The notes: generated from the sequence alone by a model not told the origin. 64,000 bases of DNA from Lysobacter avium (GCF_015209745.1 NZ_CP063657.1:1674001-1738000), one strand, 5' to 3'. Numbered from the stretch's first letter, positions 28,717 to 38,423 are shown. A program made the numbers and translations.

Positions 28717-29976
28717 TTAACCGGACGCGCCGGCCGCAGCGCCGTCCTTCTCCCGCAGCGCGCGCAGGATCGCCTGCCCCGCGCGTCCGTCGGCGTTGAT
28801 GCCCAGGCGCTCCTGCTCGAGCTTGATCGCCGCGCGACTGGCGCTGCCGATCATGCCGTCGACCTCGCCGATATCGTGGCCGCGTTGCAGCAGCAAGGCC
28901 TGCAACTCGCGGCGCTCGCGGCGCGACAGCCCCGGATCATCGGTCGGCCATGCGGTGACCAGTCCGCCCTGCCCGCGCAGGCGCTCACTCAGCAGCGCGA
29001 TCGCGAACGCGTAGCTCTCCGCCGCGTTGTAGGAGTAGATCGCGTCGAAGTTCTTGAACACCAGGAACGCCGGCCCCGACTTGCCCGCCGGCAACATGAG
29101 CGCCGTCGCCTTGTCCGATGCGATCAACGGCGCTCCATCCACGCGGGTGACGCCACGCCCGGTCCAGAACGAGAGCGGCTTGCGCGAGGTGCGCCCGGCA
29201 ACCGACGCGTCAAAATTGGCCGGCAACCGCACCTCGTGGCCCCAGGGCTCACCGGTGCGCCAGCCCGAGCGCTTCAGGTAGTTGGCCGTGGAAGCCAGCG
29301 CATCGGGAACGCTGCCGACCAGGTCGCGTCGGCCGTCGCCGTCAAAGTCCACCGCGATGCGCCGGTAGGTGGACGGCATGAACTGGGTGTGGCCGAAGGC
29401 CCCTGCCCAGGAGCCGACCAATTTGTCCGCCGCCACGTCGCCGGCCTGGACGATCTGCAGCGTCGCGATCAGCTCGCCACGGAAGAACGGCTGCCGGCGG
29501 CCCATGCACGAGAGCGTAGTCAGCGACGTCAGCAATGGCCGCTTGCCAAAGGTCTTGCCGAAGTTGCTTTCCACGCCCCACACCGCCACCACGGTCGCCG
29601 GGTCCACGCCGTACTGGCTCTCGACCCGTTTCAGCGTGGCGGCGTGCTCGCTCAGCATCGCCTGCCCGTCCTGGACGCGCTCCGCATCGACCAGACCCGC
29701 CAGATAGTCCCAGATCGGCGTCTTGAACTCGGGCTGGCTGTCCAGCAGCGGCAGCACCGACACGTCCGGGGTCACGGTACCAACGTGCTGGTCGAATACC
29801 GCAGCGCTTATGCCGGCCCCGAGCGCCTGCGTGCGCACCCCGGCGATGCAGCGATCGAAAGCAGCGCTGTCATAGGACTCATTGGCAGGCGATGCAGACG
29901 CCTGCAGCGGAAGAGCGAGCGCGCCGAGCGCAGCCAGCACACAGGAAACAGACCGGGAACGGGACATGGGCAGCAT
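28717..29976 (-). CDS. Lytic murein transglycosylase, MltB type, with peptidoglycan-binding domain
   Basis: The 419-residue exported protein cleaves peptidoglycan glycan strands to 1,6-anhydro products. A signal peptide (residues 5-28, ending ASAS) precedes an MltB/slt catalytic domain (about 35-330) with the catalytic glutamate E136 in VAVWGVESNFGKTFG and family motifs GSWAGAFGHTQFMPSTY and FDGDGRRDL. A C-terminal peptidoglycan-binding domain (about 345-410, RRELQALLLQRGHDIGEVDG) follows. There is no lipobox, so it is soluble and periplasmic, unlike E. coli MltB. An alternative start, MSRSRSV at 29967, is equally credible. Confidence 0.9.
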   Translation of the reverse strand: MLPMSRSRSVSCVLAALGALALPLQASASPANESYDSAAFDRCIAGVRTQALGAGISAAVFDQHVGTVTPDVSVLPLLDSQPEFKTPIWDYLAGLVDAERVQDGQAMLSEHAATLKRVESQYGVDPATVVAVWGVESNFGKTFGKRPLLTSLTTLSCMGRRQPFFRGELIATLQIVQAGDVAADKLVGSWAGAFGHTQFMPSTYRRIAVDFDGDGRRDLVGSVPDALASTANYLKRSGWRTGEPWGHEVRLPANFDASVAGRTSRKPLSFWTGRGVTRVDGAPLIASDKATALMLPAGKSGPAFLVFKNFDAIYSYNAAESYAFAIALLSERLRGQGGLVTAWPTDDPGLSRRERRELQALLLQRGHDIGEVDGMIGSASRAAIKLEQERLGINADGRAGQAILRALREKDGAAAGASG

Positions 29977-30063
29977 CGCGAGAGTCGGGGGATGGCGCCC
30001 ATGTTCGCATCGTCCAGCTGCCTCGGTACCGGCATCGGTTCAGCAAACGAAACCCGCGCGACC

Positions 30064-30150
30064 TGGTGCCCGGACCGGGAATCGAACCCGGATAGCCTTG
30101 CGGCTGACGGATTTTAAGTCCGTTGCGTCTACCAGTTCCGCCATCCGGGC
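30064..30150 (-). tRNA. tRNA-Leu (anticodon TAA)
   Basis: On the minus strand the acceptor arms GCCCGGA and TCCGGGC pair (5' end at 30150). The D-arm, anticodon loop CTTAAAA (anticodon TAA, UUA codons), a class II variable arm (CAGCCGCAAGGCTA region), the T-arm GGGTTCGATTCCC and an encoded CCA (30064-30066) are all visible. Its 5' end faces the copper cluster. Confidence 0.95.
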
Positions 30151-30377
30151 TGAGGAGGCGCGCTGCAGCAACGTCATTGTACGGACGCGGCCCGGCTCCG
30201 AGAAAATTTCGGCCGCTCATGCGGTGGTTTGCCGACTTCGCGCCACCGGCGTTTCACGGGATGCGAACCGGTTGGGGCGAGACACTGTCATTGATACGGG
30301 CGTCCCAAACTGCCGCTCACGACCCGCGGTTGACACGCGCCAGCACCAAACCCGCCCACACCCGGAGGGAATCATCC

Positions 30378-30872
30378 ATGTCCAAATACGTCAAGTTCGG
30401 CGCCATGATCGCCACGTCCACGGTGGTGATGTTCATCCTGATGTACCTCAACACCTACGCGACCGACCACATCTTCTTCAGCGAGACCCGCCTTTACATG
30501 GCGATCGTCATGGGCGCATCCATGGCCATCGTGATGCTGCTCTTCATGCTCAAGATGTATGAGAGCGCCGCAACCAACGTCGCCATTCTGGTCGGCAGCG
30601 TGGCCGTTTTCGCGCTTGCCTTGTGGCTGGTCCGCAGCCAGGAGACAGTGGACGACGTCTCCTACATGCGGGCGATGATTCCGCATCACTCGATCGCCAT
30701 CCTCACCAGCGGCCGCGCCCACATCCGCGATCCGCGTGTGCGCGAACTTGCCGACGGCATCATCGAGGCGCAGGTCCGCGAGATCGGCGAGATGAAGACG
30801 CTCATCAAGGAGCTGGAGGCCAATCCGGTGCCCAAGGATGCGCCGGACCTGACGCCGGTGCGGCCTGAATAG
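30378..30872 (+). CDS. DUF305 domain-containing membrane protein
   Basis: From the ATG at 30378, preceded by ggaggga, the product has 164 residues. Three transmembrane helices (about 5-27, 38-58, 65-84) are followed by a C-terminal DUF305 segment with the family signature SYMRAMIPHHSIAILTS and later ELADGIIEAQVREIGEMK. DUF305 proteins often sit in copper, silver or other metal-resistance clusters, and the His pair in MIPHHS is conserved, but their action is not established. It heads the plus-strand metal cluster, 42 bases before copL, and may share its transcript. Confidence 0.85.
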   Translation: MSKYVKFGAMIATSTVVMFILMYLNTYATDHIFFSETRLYMAIVMGASMAIVMLLFMLKMYESAATNVAILVGSVAVFALALWLVRSQETVDDVSYMRAMIPHHSIAILTSGRAHIRDPRVRELADGIIEAQVREIGEMKTLIKELEANPVPKDAPDLTPVRPE

Positions 30873-30914
30873 CTGCGGCGCGGGCGTCATTTCTTTGCTT
30901 TAAAGTAGGCAGCG

Positions 30915-31307
30915 ATGCCAATCCCACACCTGCTACTGCGTGTCCTGCTTTGCCTGGCGCTGGTCCTCAATGGATCGGGTCTCGCCGTGGCTGCCACGCA
31001 GATGCATGTGCAGCACGTCGGCATGGCCGATGCGGTGTCCGCCACGGATGACCACGAGGACTGCGCTGGTCACGCGCAGCGGGCAGTGCCTGACCTTGCC
31101 GCCGCATCATGCGACAGCCATTCCCCGGCAGCGGATTGCTGTGAGGGCTCGTCGTGTGACACCGCCTGCCCGGCTGGGATGCTGTGGACCGTGACAGTGC
31201 CGGCGCAGGCCTGGATGCTCCCGCCGCAGGTGCTGGTCGACCACCAAACGATCTCCGATCACGCGGCGCCCGTTCTGCAGGGTCGATACCGACCTCCGAT
31301 CGGTTGA
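30915..31307 (+). CDS. copL: CopL-family copper-related exported protein
   Basis: The 130-residue product has a signal peptide (about 1-27, ending LAVAATQ). The mature part is rich in metal-binding residues: a His/Met start (MHVQHVGM), DDHEDCAGH, CDSH and a CCEGSSCDTAC cluster. This size, composition and position immediately upstream of copA-copB match CopL of Xanthomonas, which is required for copper-inducible expression of copAB and is thought to act through its sequence or product. The call depends strongly on context. A 133-base gap separates it from copA. Confidence 0.8.
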   Translation: MPIPHLLLRVLLCLALVLNGSGLAVAATQMHVQHVGMADAVSATDDHEDCAGHAQRAVPDLAAASCDSHSPAADCCEGSSCDTACPAGMLWTVTVPAQAWMLPPQVLVDHQTISDHAAPVLQGRYRPPIG

Positions 31308-31440
31308 GTCCGGTCCGCCCGCGCAGGGCGGCCGTTGCGATTTGCCAGCCAATGGGCGCGCTTTCTGCGTCGTGGCGGCAAGTGTTGAGCGACTCCGCCT
31401 TCGCGCGGACGACGACTTATCCGATTTCACGGAGTAATGC

Positions 31441-33255
31441 ATGTCTACCGATTTTTCCGGCCGCGCGCCAGCGGCGCCCTCCCGACGGCGCTTTGTCACC
31501 GGTCTGGCCGCTGGCGGGCTCGCCGCGGGCATGGGACTCTGGCGCTTGCCGGCACTCGCCGCCACGGGCCAGACACCGGCGCTGAAGACCCTGAGCGGCA
31601 CCGATTTCGACCTTTCCATCGGCGGTTCGATGGTCAACTTCACCGGCAGCACGCGGCCGGCGATCACCGTCAACGGCTCGCTGCCGGCCCCGCTTCTGCG
31701 CTGGCGCGAAGGCGATACGGTCACGGTGCGCGTCGCCAACCGCCTCCGCAACGCGCACTCCTCGATCCATTGGCACGGCATCCTGCTCCCAGCCAACATG
31801 GACGGGGTTCCGGGAATGAGCTTCGACGGCATTGCGCCGGGCGAGACCTACACCTACCGGTTCCAGCTACAGCAGTCCGGCACGTACTGGTACCACAGCC
31901 ACTCGATGTTCCAGGAGCAGGCCGGACTGTACGGTCCGATCATCGTTGAGCCGCGTGCTCCGGCGCCCTACCACTACGACCGCGAGCATGTGGTGCTGCT
32001 TTCGGACTGGACCGACATGGATCCCACCGCGCTGTTCCGGCGCATGAAGAAGGACTCCAGCTTCGACAACTATTACCAGCGCACCGTCGGCGACTTCGTC
32101 CGCGACGTGCGCGAAGATGGCCTGTCGGCGACGCTTCAGGATCGCAAGATGTGGGGACAGATGCGGATGACACCATCCGACATCTCCGACATCAACGGCC
32201 ACACCTACACGTTCCTGATGAATGGCACCGCGCCGTCGGGCAACTGGACCGGCCTGTTCAAGCCGGGCGAGAAAGTGCTGTTGCGCTTCATCAACGGCTC
32301 GGCGATGACCTATTTCGACGTGCGTGTTCCCGGCCTGAAGATGACCGTGGTCGCCGCCGACGGGCAGTACATCCACCCGGTGTCGGTCGACGAGTTCCGT
32401 ATTGCCGTGGCTGAAACGTTCGACGTTCTGGTCGAGCCGGCCGGCGCGGACGCGTTTGCGATCTTCGCCCAGGACATGGGCCGTACCGGATACGCACGCG
32501 GCACCCTGGCCGTGCGCCAGGGCCTGCAACCACCGGTCCCGCCGCTGGACCCCCGCCCGCTTCTGACCATGGACGACATGGGGCATGGCGGGATGGATCA
32601 CGGCAGCATGGATCACGGCAGTGGCAGCGCGAGTGGAGGTGCGAGCCCGGCTGATGGCGGACACGCTGGCATGGACCATTCCGGCCACGACATGAGCGCA
32701 ATGGCCGGCATGGATCACTCGGCCGACGGCATGCAGCAACACCCTGCCAGCGAGACCGGCAACCCACTGGTCGACATGCAGGCGATGTCGCTGGCGCCGA
32801 AACTGGACGATCCGGGCATGGGCCTGCGCGACAACGGCCGCACGGTGCTCACGTATGCCGCCATGAAGAGCCTGTTCGAGGATCCCGACGGCCGCGAACC
32901 CGGCCGCGAAGTGGAACTGCACCTGACCGGGCACATGGAGAAATTCGCCTGGTCGTTTGACGGCCTCAAGTTCGCCGATGTCGAACCGCTGCGGCTCAAC
33001 TACGGCGAGCGTCTGCGCATCGTGCTGGTCAACGACACGATGATGGGCCACCCAATCCACCTCCACGGCATGTGGAGCGATCTGGAGGACGAGAACGGCG
33101 ACTTCCACCTGCGCAAGCACACGATCGACATCCCCCCCGGCACCAAGCGCAGCTACCGCGTCCGCGCCGACGCACTGGGCCGCTGGGCCTACCACTGCCA
33201 CCTGCTGTACCACATGGAAGCCGGGATGATGCGCGAAGTGAGGGTCGAGGAATGA
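31441..33255 (+). CDS. copA: Copper resistance multicopper oxidase CopA
   Basis: CopA is a periplasmic multicopper oxidase that oxidises Cu(I) and binds copper. The 604-residue product has a Tat signal (SRRRFVTGLAAGGLAAGMG, about 14-40) and three cupredoxin domains. Copper ligands are visible in IHWHGILLP, YWYHSHSMFQEQ, the C-terminal MGHPIHLHGMW and the type 1 site RWAYHCHLLYHMEAGMM. A Met/His-rich insert at about residues 378-435 contains MGHGGMDHGSMDHG and MDHSGHDMSAMAGMDHS, typical of CopA/PcoA. It overlaps copB by four bases (ATGA) and follows copL. Confidence 0.96.
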   Translation: MSTDFSGRAPAAPSRRRFVTGLAAGGLAAGMGLWRLPALAATGQTPALKTLSGTDFDLSIGGSMVNFTGSTRPAITVNGSLPAPLLRWREGDTVTVRVANRLRNAHSSIHWHGILLPANMDGVPGMSFDGIAPGETYTYRFQLQQSGTYWYHSHSMFQEQAGLYGPIIVEPRAPAPYHYDREHVVLLSDWTDMDPTALFRRMKKDSSFDNYYQRTVGDFVRDVREDGLSATLQDRKMWGQMRMTPSDISDINGHTYTFLMNGTAPSGNWTGLFKPGEKVLLRFINGSAMTYFDVRVPGLKMTVVAADGQYIHPVSVDEFRIAVAETFDVLVEPAGADAFAIFAQDMGRTGYARGTLAVRQGLQPPVPPLDPRPLLTMDDMGHGGMDHGSMDHGSGSASGGASPADGGHAGMDHSGHDMSAMAGMDHSADGMQQHPASETGNPLVDMQAMSLAPKLDDPGMGLRDNGRTVLTYAAMKSLFEDPDGREPGREVELHLTGHMEKFAWSFDGLKFADVEPLRLNYGERLRIVLVNDTMMGHPIHLHGMWSDLEDENGDFHLRKHTIDIPPGTKRSYRVRADALGRWAYHCHLLYHMEAGMMREVRVEE

Positions 33256-34208
33256 GCCGCGTGAATGTTCCCGCCACCGCGTTGGCACTCGCGCTGGGTC
33301 TGGCACTGCATGGCACCGCCGTAGCCCAAGACCATCAGGGCCACGCGGCGGCGACGCCTGCCCCTGTCACTCAAGACCACGCCCATCACCCTGCCCCGCC
33401 AGCGAGCAAACCCGCGAAAAAGGCGACCGGGAAAACGGCGCCAACGGGTGATGATCACTCGGCCATGGGACATGGGGCGCCAGCGGCGAGCAGCGAGCCG
33501 ATCACGCCGATTCCTGCCGTCACCGACGCCGATCGCGCGGCCGCGTTCCCGGCCCTGCACCGGCCCATGCAACATGCCCCGGAGATCAACAGCTACGTGG
33601 TTTTCAATCGTCTGGAAGCCTGGGATGCGAAGCCCGGTTCCGGCCAGGCGTGGGAGGGTCAGGCGTGGGTTGGCAGCGACCTCAATCGACTCTGGCTGCG
33701 CACCGAGGGCGAGCGGATCGGCGGCAAGACGGAGGCGGCGGATCTGGAGGTTTTCTACGGTCGCAGCGTGTCGACCTGGTGGGACGTGCTGGCCGGCATC
33801 AAGCACGATTTCAATCCGGGCGATTCGCAGACCTGGGCCGCCTTCGGGGTGCAGGGTCTGGCGCCGATGAAATTCGACGTGTCGGCCACCGCCTACATCG
33901 GCGAATCCGGCCAGACCGCGGCGAACGTGGAGGCCGAATACGAGTTGCTGCTCACCAACCGGTTGATCCTGCAGCCGCTGGTCGAAATCACCGCCTTCGG
34001 CAAGGACGATCCGCAGCGCGGAATCGGTTCCGGACTGAGCTCGGTGGAGGCCGGCGTCCGCGTGCGTTACGAGATCGACCGCAGGTTCGCGCCGTATGTC
34101 GGCGTCGTCCACGAACGCATGTTCGGCAACACCGCCGACTTGCGCCGCGCCGATGGCGAGGACACCCGTGATACCCGCCTGGTGGCGGGTGTGCGTATCT
34201 GGTTCTAG
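33252..34208 (+). CDS. copB: Copper resistance outer-membrane protein CopB
   Basis: From the ATG overlapping the copA stop, the product has 318 residues. A signal peptide (about 1-26, ending AVAQ) precedes a His/Ala/Pro-rich segment (HQGHAAATPAP, HAHHPAPP, DDHSAMGHG), then a beta-barrel domain from about residue 95 (INSYVVFNRLEAWDAK) to the C-terminal aromatic VAGVRIWF that marks outer-membrane barrels. CopB/PcoB proteins are outer-membrane partners of CopA, and the His-rich part probably binds copper. The adjacent gene order supports the name. Confidence 0.94.
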   Translation: MSRVNVPATALALALGLALHGTAVAQDHQGHAAATPAPVTQDHAHHPAPPASKPAKKATGKTAPTGDDHSAMGHGAPAASSEPITPIPAVTDADRAAAFPALHRPMQHAPEINSYVVFNRLEAWDAKPGSGQAWEGQAWVGSDLNRLWLRTEGERIGGKTEAADLEVFYGRSVSTWWDVLAGIKHDFNPGDSQTWAAFGVQGLAPMKFDVSATAYIGESGQTAANVEAEYELLLTNRLILQPLVEITAFGKDDPQRGIGSGLSSVEAGVRVRYEIDRRFAPYVGVVHERMFGNTADLRRADGEDTRDTRLVAGVRIWF

Positions 34209-34219
34209 GGAGAGTCACC

Positions 34220-34879
34220 ATGACATCAAGGACACGCAAGGCCGTGTTGACCGGATCGATTCTCGCGGCCGTCGCAATCATTGCCGGTGGAGCGATCTGG
34301 TCGGGGGCGTACAACGTCGCTGCCGACGACCCCCATTCGCGCCCCGTCTACTCCCTGCTGGAACTTGCCAGGGATCGCTCGATCCAGACACGCGCCGGGA
34401 AACTCCAGGTGCCCGTCGGCCTGGGCAGTGACGACCAGATCCGGCAGGGCGCAGGCAACTACGATGCGATGTGCGCTGCCTGCCATCTGGCACCCGGCGT
34501 GTCCCAGACCGAACTCAGCCGCGGGCTCTACCCCGCACCGCCGGACCTCACGGAGGCTACGGTCGACCAAGCCGCGGCGTTCTGGGTGATCAAGCACGGG
34601 ATCAAGGCATCGGGCATGCCCGCCTGGGGCTTGAGCATGGATGACGAGTACATATGGAACATGGCGGCATTCCTGCAAAAGCTGCCTGATCTCGATGCAA
34701 CCGGGTATCGCGCGCTGGTAGACAGCAGTGACGGCCATTCGCACGGTGGTGGGGAAACCATGGACGACCACCACGATGTGGTTCATCCCACGCCAGCGCC
34801 GGTCGAGGTCCCTGCCTCGGAACCGGTCGACCCCGCCACTCCTCCCGATGACCACTCGAATCACGATCATCAGCACTGA
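34220..34879 (+). CDS. Cytochrome c with a histidine-rich tail
   Basis: The 219-residue product has an N-terminal signal or anchor helix (about 8-29). A single class I cytochrome c domain follows, with the haem motif CAACH (C85, C88, H89) and the probable axial Met in KASGMPAWG (M133). The last 55 residues are rich in His, Asp, Pro and Glu (HSHGGG, DDHHDVVH, DDHSNHDHQH), suggesting metal binding. It lies 11 bases after copB and is probably cotranscribed. Cytochromes like this could take electrons from Cu(I) oxidation, but that is inference. Confidence 0.85.
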   Translation: MTSRTRKAVLTGSILAAVAIIAGGAIWSGAYNVAADDPHSRPVYSLLELARDRSIQTRAGKLQVPVGLGSDDQIRQGAGNYDAMCAACHLAPGVSQTELSRGLYPAPPDLTEATVDQAAAFWVIKHGIKASGMPAWGLSMDDEYIWNMAAFLQKLPDLDATGYRALVDSSDGHSHGGGETMDDHHDVVHPTPAPVEVPASEPVDPATPPDDHSNHDHQH

Positions 34880-34895
34880 CCAACCGGAGACAAGC

Positions 34896-35426
34896 ATGAA
34901 AACGAAAACAGCTTCCGCCTCGGCTATCGCGTTGCTGATGGCGATAGCCGCACCCGCGTTCGCCCAGCCCACCCCGCCTTCAAGCTCCCACGACTCCCAC
35001 CACGCACAAGTCGCCCCATCCAGTACGCCCGACATTCCCGACGCGGCAACCAGCGCGGTCAAGCAGGTCGATGATTTCAGCAAGGCGCTGGCAGCGGCCG
35101 ACTTCGATCGGGTGAAGAGCCTGTTGGCACCGGATGCCATCATCCTGGAGTCCGGCGGTGTTGAACGCAGCCGTGAGGAGTACCTGGACCACCATGCAAA
35201 GTCGGATGCCGCATTCCTGGGCGGTGCCAACGTAAACGTGTTGTCCCGAACGGCGCGGGTCGATGGCAACCTGGCCTGGGTCGCTACCGAAAGTGAGATT
35301 CATACGTCCAGGGACAACAAGCCCGTCACGTTGCTCAGCACCGAAACCATGATCCTCAACGATCGCTCAGGTGATTGGCAGATCGTCCATATCCACTGGT
35401 CGTCACGACCGAAGAAGGCCGAGTGA
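34896..35426 (+). CDS. Exported NTF2-like (SnoaL/DUF4440-type) protein
   Basis: The 176-residue product starts 16 bases after the cytochrome gene with a signal peptide (MKTKTASASAIALLMAIA, cleavage near AFAQ). A short His/Ser-rich linker (SSSHDSHHAQ) leads into an NTF2-like fold (about 55-170) with FSKALAAADFDRVKSLLAPDAIILE near its start and SGDWQIVHIHWSSR at its end. Proteins of this kind recur in copper clusters of related bacteria but have no defined role. Binding of copper or a small ligand is inferred only from context and the histidines. Confidence 0.78.
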   Translation: MKTKTASASAIALLMAIAAPAFAQPTPPSSSHDSHHAQVAPSSTPDIPDAATSAVKQVDDFSKALAAADFDRVKSLLAPDAIILESGGVERSREEYLDHHAKSDAAFLGGANVNVLSRTARVDGNLAWVATESEIHTSRDNKPVTLLSTETMILNDRSGDWQIVHIHWSSRPKKAE

Positions 35427-35434
35427 GGCATCCT

Positions 35435-35980
35435 ATGAACTACAAAAAATCCCTGCTGATCATGCTGGTCGTGGCATCGGCTTATACGCTCACCGCCTGC
35501 GCGGGAGCGCCGGATGGCAACGACACGCCGTCGACATTCGCGTCTTCCGGCCCACAAGCGGCATCCGTGGAGGCGGCACCTGCGCCGGCGCAGTCGACGC
35601 TGCCCATGATGATCGTCAACAAGAGTCCCAGTTGCGGCTGCTGCGTATTCTGGGTGGGGCACATGGAGCGCGCGGGCTTCGAGGTCCAGACCAACGATAC
35701 CGATGACATGGGCCCGATCAAGGAGCGCGTTGGCGTCCCCTACGGCAAAGGCTCGTGCCACACCGCGGAAGTTGGCGGCTACTTCATCGAGGGCCATGTA
35801 CCCGCCGCTGACATCAAGCGCCTGCTCGCCGAGCGTCCCGATGCCAGGGGCCTGGTTGTGCCCGGCATGCCGGCCGGCTCGCCGGGCATGGAGCTCCCCG
35901 ACGGACGCGTGCAGCCCTATGTCGTCGAGCTCGTCGCCAACGACGGCACCACTTCGGAGTTTGCCCGTCACGGCGACTGA
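35435..35980 (+). CDS. DUF411 domain-containing metal-cluster lipoprotein
   Basis: The 181-residue product has a lipoprotein signal (lipobox LTAC, Cys about 22), an Ala/Pro linker and a DUF411 domain (about 55-175). The domain carries the signature VNKSPSCGCCVFWVGHMERAGF, a further Cys/His site in GKGSCHTAEVGGY and the VVPGMPAGSPGME loop. DUF411 proteins, sometimes called CopG-like, are small periplasmic copper-associated proteins; the CGCC pair plus CH is a plausible Cu(I) site. It starts 8 bases after the NTF2-like gene and lies just before the copper ATPase. Confidence 0.88.
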   Translation: MNYKKSLLIMLVVASAYTLTACAGAPDGNDTPSTFASSGPQAASVEAAPAPAQSTLPMMIVNKSPSCGCCVFWVGHMERAGFEVQTNDTDDMGPIKERVGVPYGKGSCHTAEVGGYFIEGHVPAADIKRLLAERPDARGLVVPGMPAGSPGMELPDGRVQPYVVELVANDGTTSEFARHGD

Positions 35981-36029
35981 CAGGTAGCTCCGTACCCCTT
36001 CAACCCATCGTGTTTCCCGGGAGGGACCC

Positions 36030-38351
36030 ATGAACACCAATCATCACGACACGGACTCCGCTGAAGGAACCACCGTGACCGATCCGGTTTGTGGCATGCA
36101 GGTCGACCCCGACAAGACCGACCACCACGCCGAGCATGAAGGCACAACCCACCACTTCTGCTCGGCGAGCTGCCGGGAGCGCTTCGTCGCGGATCCGGCA
36201 CGATATCTGGACCCGCAAGCCGAAGACGCCGCCCCGCCGGCTCCGGAAGGGGCGATCTACACCTGCCCCATGCATCCCCAGATCCGTCAGGAAGGACCCG
36301 GCACGTGCCCGATCTGCGGCATGGCGCTGGAACCGGAAATGCCGGGCCTGGACGATGAGGAAAATCCGGAGCTGCGTGATTTCAGCCGGCGCTTCTGGTG
36401 GACCCTGCCGCTTTCGGTGATCGTGATGCTGCTGGCGATGTTTGGCCACCGCTTCCCCGCCCTGCCGGTGGAGACGCGTACCTGGATCGAATTCGCGCTG
36501 ACCCTGCCGGTGGTGCTGTGGGCGGGCGCGCCTTTCTTCGTGCGCGGCGTGCAGTCGGTCCGCAACCGCAGTCCCAACATGTGGACGCTGATCAGCATGG
36601 GCGTCGGCGCCGCGTTCGGCTACAGCGTCGTTGCCACGCTTGCCCCAGACCTGTTCCCGGAATCGTTCCATGAGCACGGCCGGGTCGGGGTCTATTTCGA
36701 AGCGGCTGCGATGATCATCTCGCTGACCCTGCTCGGCCAGATGCTCGAGCTGCGCGCCCGGTCAAAGACCTCCTCGGCGCTGAAGGCACTGCTGGGTCTG
36801 GCGCCCAAGACCGCGCGCCGGCTGAACGATGACGGCACGGAAGAGGATGTCGAGCTCAGCCACGTCCACGTCGGCGATCGCCTGCGGGTCCGTCCGGGCG
36901 AGAAGGTGCCGGTGGACGGCGAAGTGATCGAAGGCAGCTCCAACGTCGACGAGTCGATGCTCACCGGCGAGCCCATCCCGATCGAGAAGAGCCCCGGTTC
37001 CAACGTCATCGGCGCCACGCTCAACGGCAGCGGCGCCCTGGTGATCCGCGCGGAAAAAGTGGGCTCGGCCACGGTCCTTTCGCAGATCGTGCAATTGGTC
37101 TCGCAGGCGCAACGCTCGCGGGCGCCGATGCAGCGCATGGCCGACAAGGTGTCCTTCTGGTTCGTGCTGGCAGTCATTGCAGTGGCCGTTGCCACCTTCA
37201 TTGTCTGGGGGCTTTTCGGTCCCGAACCGTCGTGGACCTTTGCGATCGTCAACTCGATTTCGGTATTGATCATCGCCTGTCCCTGCGCACTCGGGCTGGC
37301 CACGCCCATGTCGATCATGGTGGCCACCGGCCGCGCGGCTGGCGAAGGCGTGCTGTTCCGCGATGCCGAAGCCATCGAGAACCTGCGCAAGATCGACGTC
37401 CTGATCGTCGACAAGACCGGGACCCTGACCGAGGGGCGTCCGGCGTTCCACTCCACACTGGCCGCTGAAGGTTTCACCCAGGACGACGTGCTGCGTCTCG
37501 CCGCCAGTCTCGACCAGGGCAGCGAACACCCCTTGGCGGATGCCATCGTCGCCGAGGCGCGGCGGCGCGACATGACGCTGGAAACACCGGAGGACTTCGA
37601 GTCCTCTACCGGTATCGGCGTAAGAGGCAAGGTCGGTGGCGCCACCCTGGCGATCGGCAACACCGCGCTGATGGACGAGGTCGGCGTGAATGCGTCGGTG
37701 CTCGCGACCCAGGCGGAGGAATTGCGCCGGGAAGGTGCCAGCGTCATGTACCTGGCGGTCGACGGTGTCCTGGCCGGCCTGTTGGCGGTTTCCGACCCGA
37801 TCAAGGCGACCACCGCCGATGCCATCAAATCGCTGCACGAGGCGGGCCTGAAGATCGTGATGGCCACCGGTGATGGCGTCACCACGGCCAAGGCGGTGGC
37901 GGAAACCCTGGGGATCGACGAGGTCCATGGCGAGGTCCGCCCGCAGGACAAAATCGAGCTCGTGCAGAAACTCCAGGCCGAAGGCCGCAAGGTCGCGATG
38001 GCCGGTGACGGCATCAACGATGCTCCTGCCCTGGCCGGCGCCGATGTCGGCATCGCGATGGGCACCGGAACCGACGTGGCGATGTCGAGCGCGCAGGTCA
38101 CTCTTGTGAAAGGCGACCTGCGCGGCATCACGCGGGCACTGGCGATCTCCAACGACACCGTTGCCAACATGAAGCAGAACCTGGGCTTTGCGTTCCTCTA
38201 CAACGCGATGGGCGTGCCGATCGCGGCGGGCGTGCTGTACCCGTTCACTGGACTGCTGCTGAGTCCGATGATCGCCGCGCTGGCGATGAGCCTGAGCTCG
38301 GTATCGGTCGTTGCCAACGCGCTGCGGCTTGGCACCAAACGCAAGGAGTGA
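36030..38351 (+). CDS. Copper-translocating P1B-type ATPase with YHS and heavy-metal-binding N-terminus
   Basis: The 773-residue pump exports Cu(I) from the cytoplasm using ATP. The N-terminus holds a YHS domain ([13 protein letters not shown] ... [12 protein letters not shown], about 16-65) and a heavy-metal-binding domain ([23 protein letters not shown], about 76-108) instead of the usual CxxC domains. Next come eight transmembrane helices, the TGEP actuator loop, the ion-path CPC motif (residues 417-419 in [12 protein letters not shown]), the phosphorylated D461 in DKTGTLTEG, the SEHPLADAI motif and the hinge [16 protein letters not shown]. The layout matches CopF-like ATPases. It lies 49 bases after the DUF411 gene. 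Confidence 0.94.
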   Translation: MNTNHHDTDSAEGTTVTDPVCGMQVDPDKTDHHAEHEGTTHHFCSASCRERFVADPARYLDPQAEDAAPPAPEGAIYTCPMHPQIRQEGPGTCPICGMALEPEMPGLDDEENPELRDFSRRFWWTLPLSVIVMLLAMFGHRFPALPVETRTWIEFALTLPVVLWAGAPFFVRGVQSVRNRSPNMWTLISMGVGAAFGYSVVATLAPDLFPESFHEHGRVGVYFEAAAMIISLTLLGQMLELRARSKTSSALKALLGLAPKTARRLNDDGTEEDVELSHVHVGDRLRVRPGEKVPVDGEVIEGSSNVDESMLTGEPIPIEKSPGSNVIGATLNGSGALVIRAEKVGSATVLSQIVQLVSQAQRSRAPMQRMADKVSFWFVLAVIAVAVATFIVWGLFGPEPSWTFAIVNSISVLIIACPCALGLATPMSIMVATGRAAGEGVLFRDAEAIENLRKIDVLIVDKTGTLTEGRPAFHSTLAAEGFTQDDVLRLAASLDQGSEHPLADAIVAEARRRDMTLETPEDFESSTGIGVRGKVGGATLAIGNTALMDEVGVNASVLATQAEELRREGASVMYLAVDGVLAGLLAVSDPIKATTADAIKSLHEAGLKIVMATGDGVTTAKAVAETLGIDEVHGEVRPQDKIELVQKLQAEGRKVAMAGDGINDAPALAGADVGIAMGTGTDVAMSSAQVTLVKGDLRGITRALAISNDTVANMKQNLGFAFLYNAMGVPIAAGVLYPFTGLLLSPMIAALAMSLSSVSVVANALRLGTKRKE

Positions 38352-38423
38352 GCTGCGCGGCGCATCCTGGAGTGACCTGAATCAAGGCACCACAATCTTG
38401 ATGCGCTTACTGTTGGACAGTCC

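Noticed and set aside
30330..30335. TTGACA as a -35 box before the DUF305 gene
   Set aside because: No convincing -10 hexamer at 16-18 bases downstream, so a promoter call is not supported.
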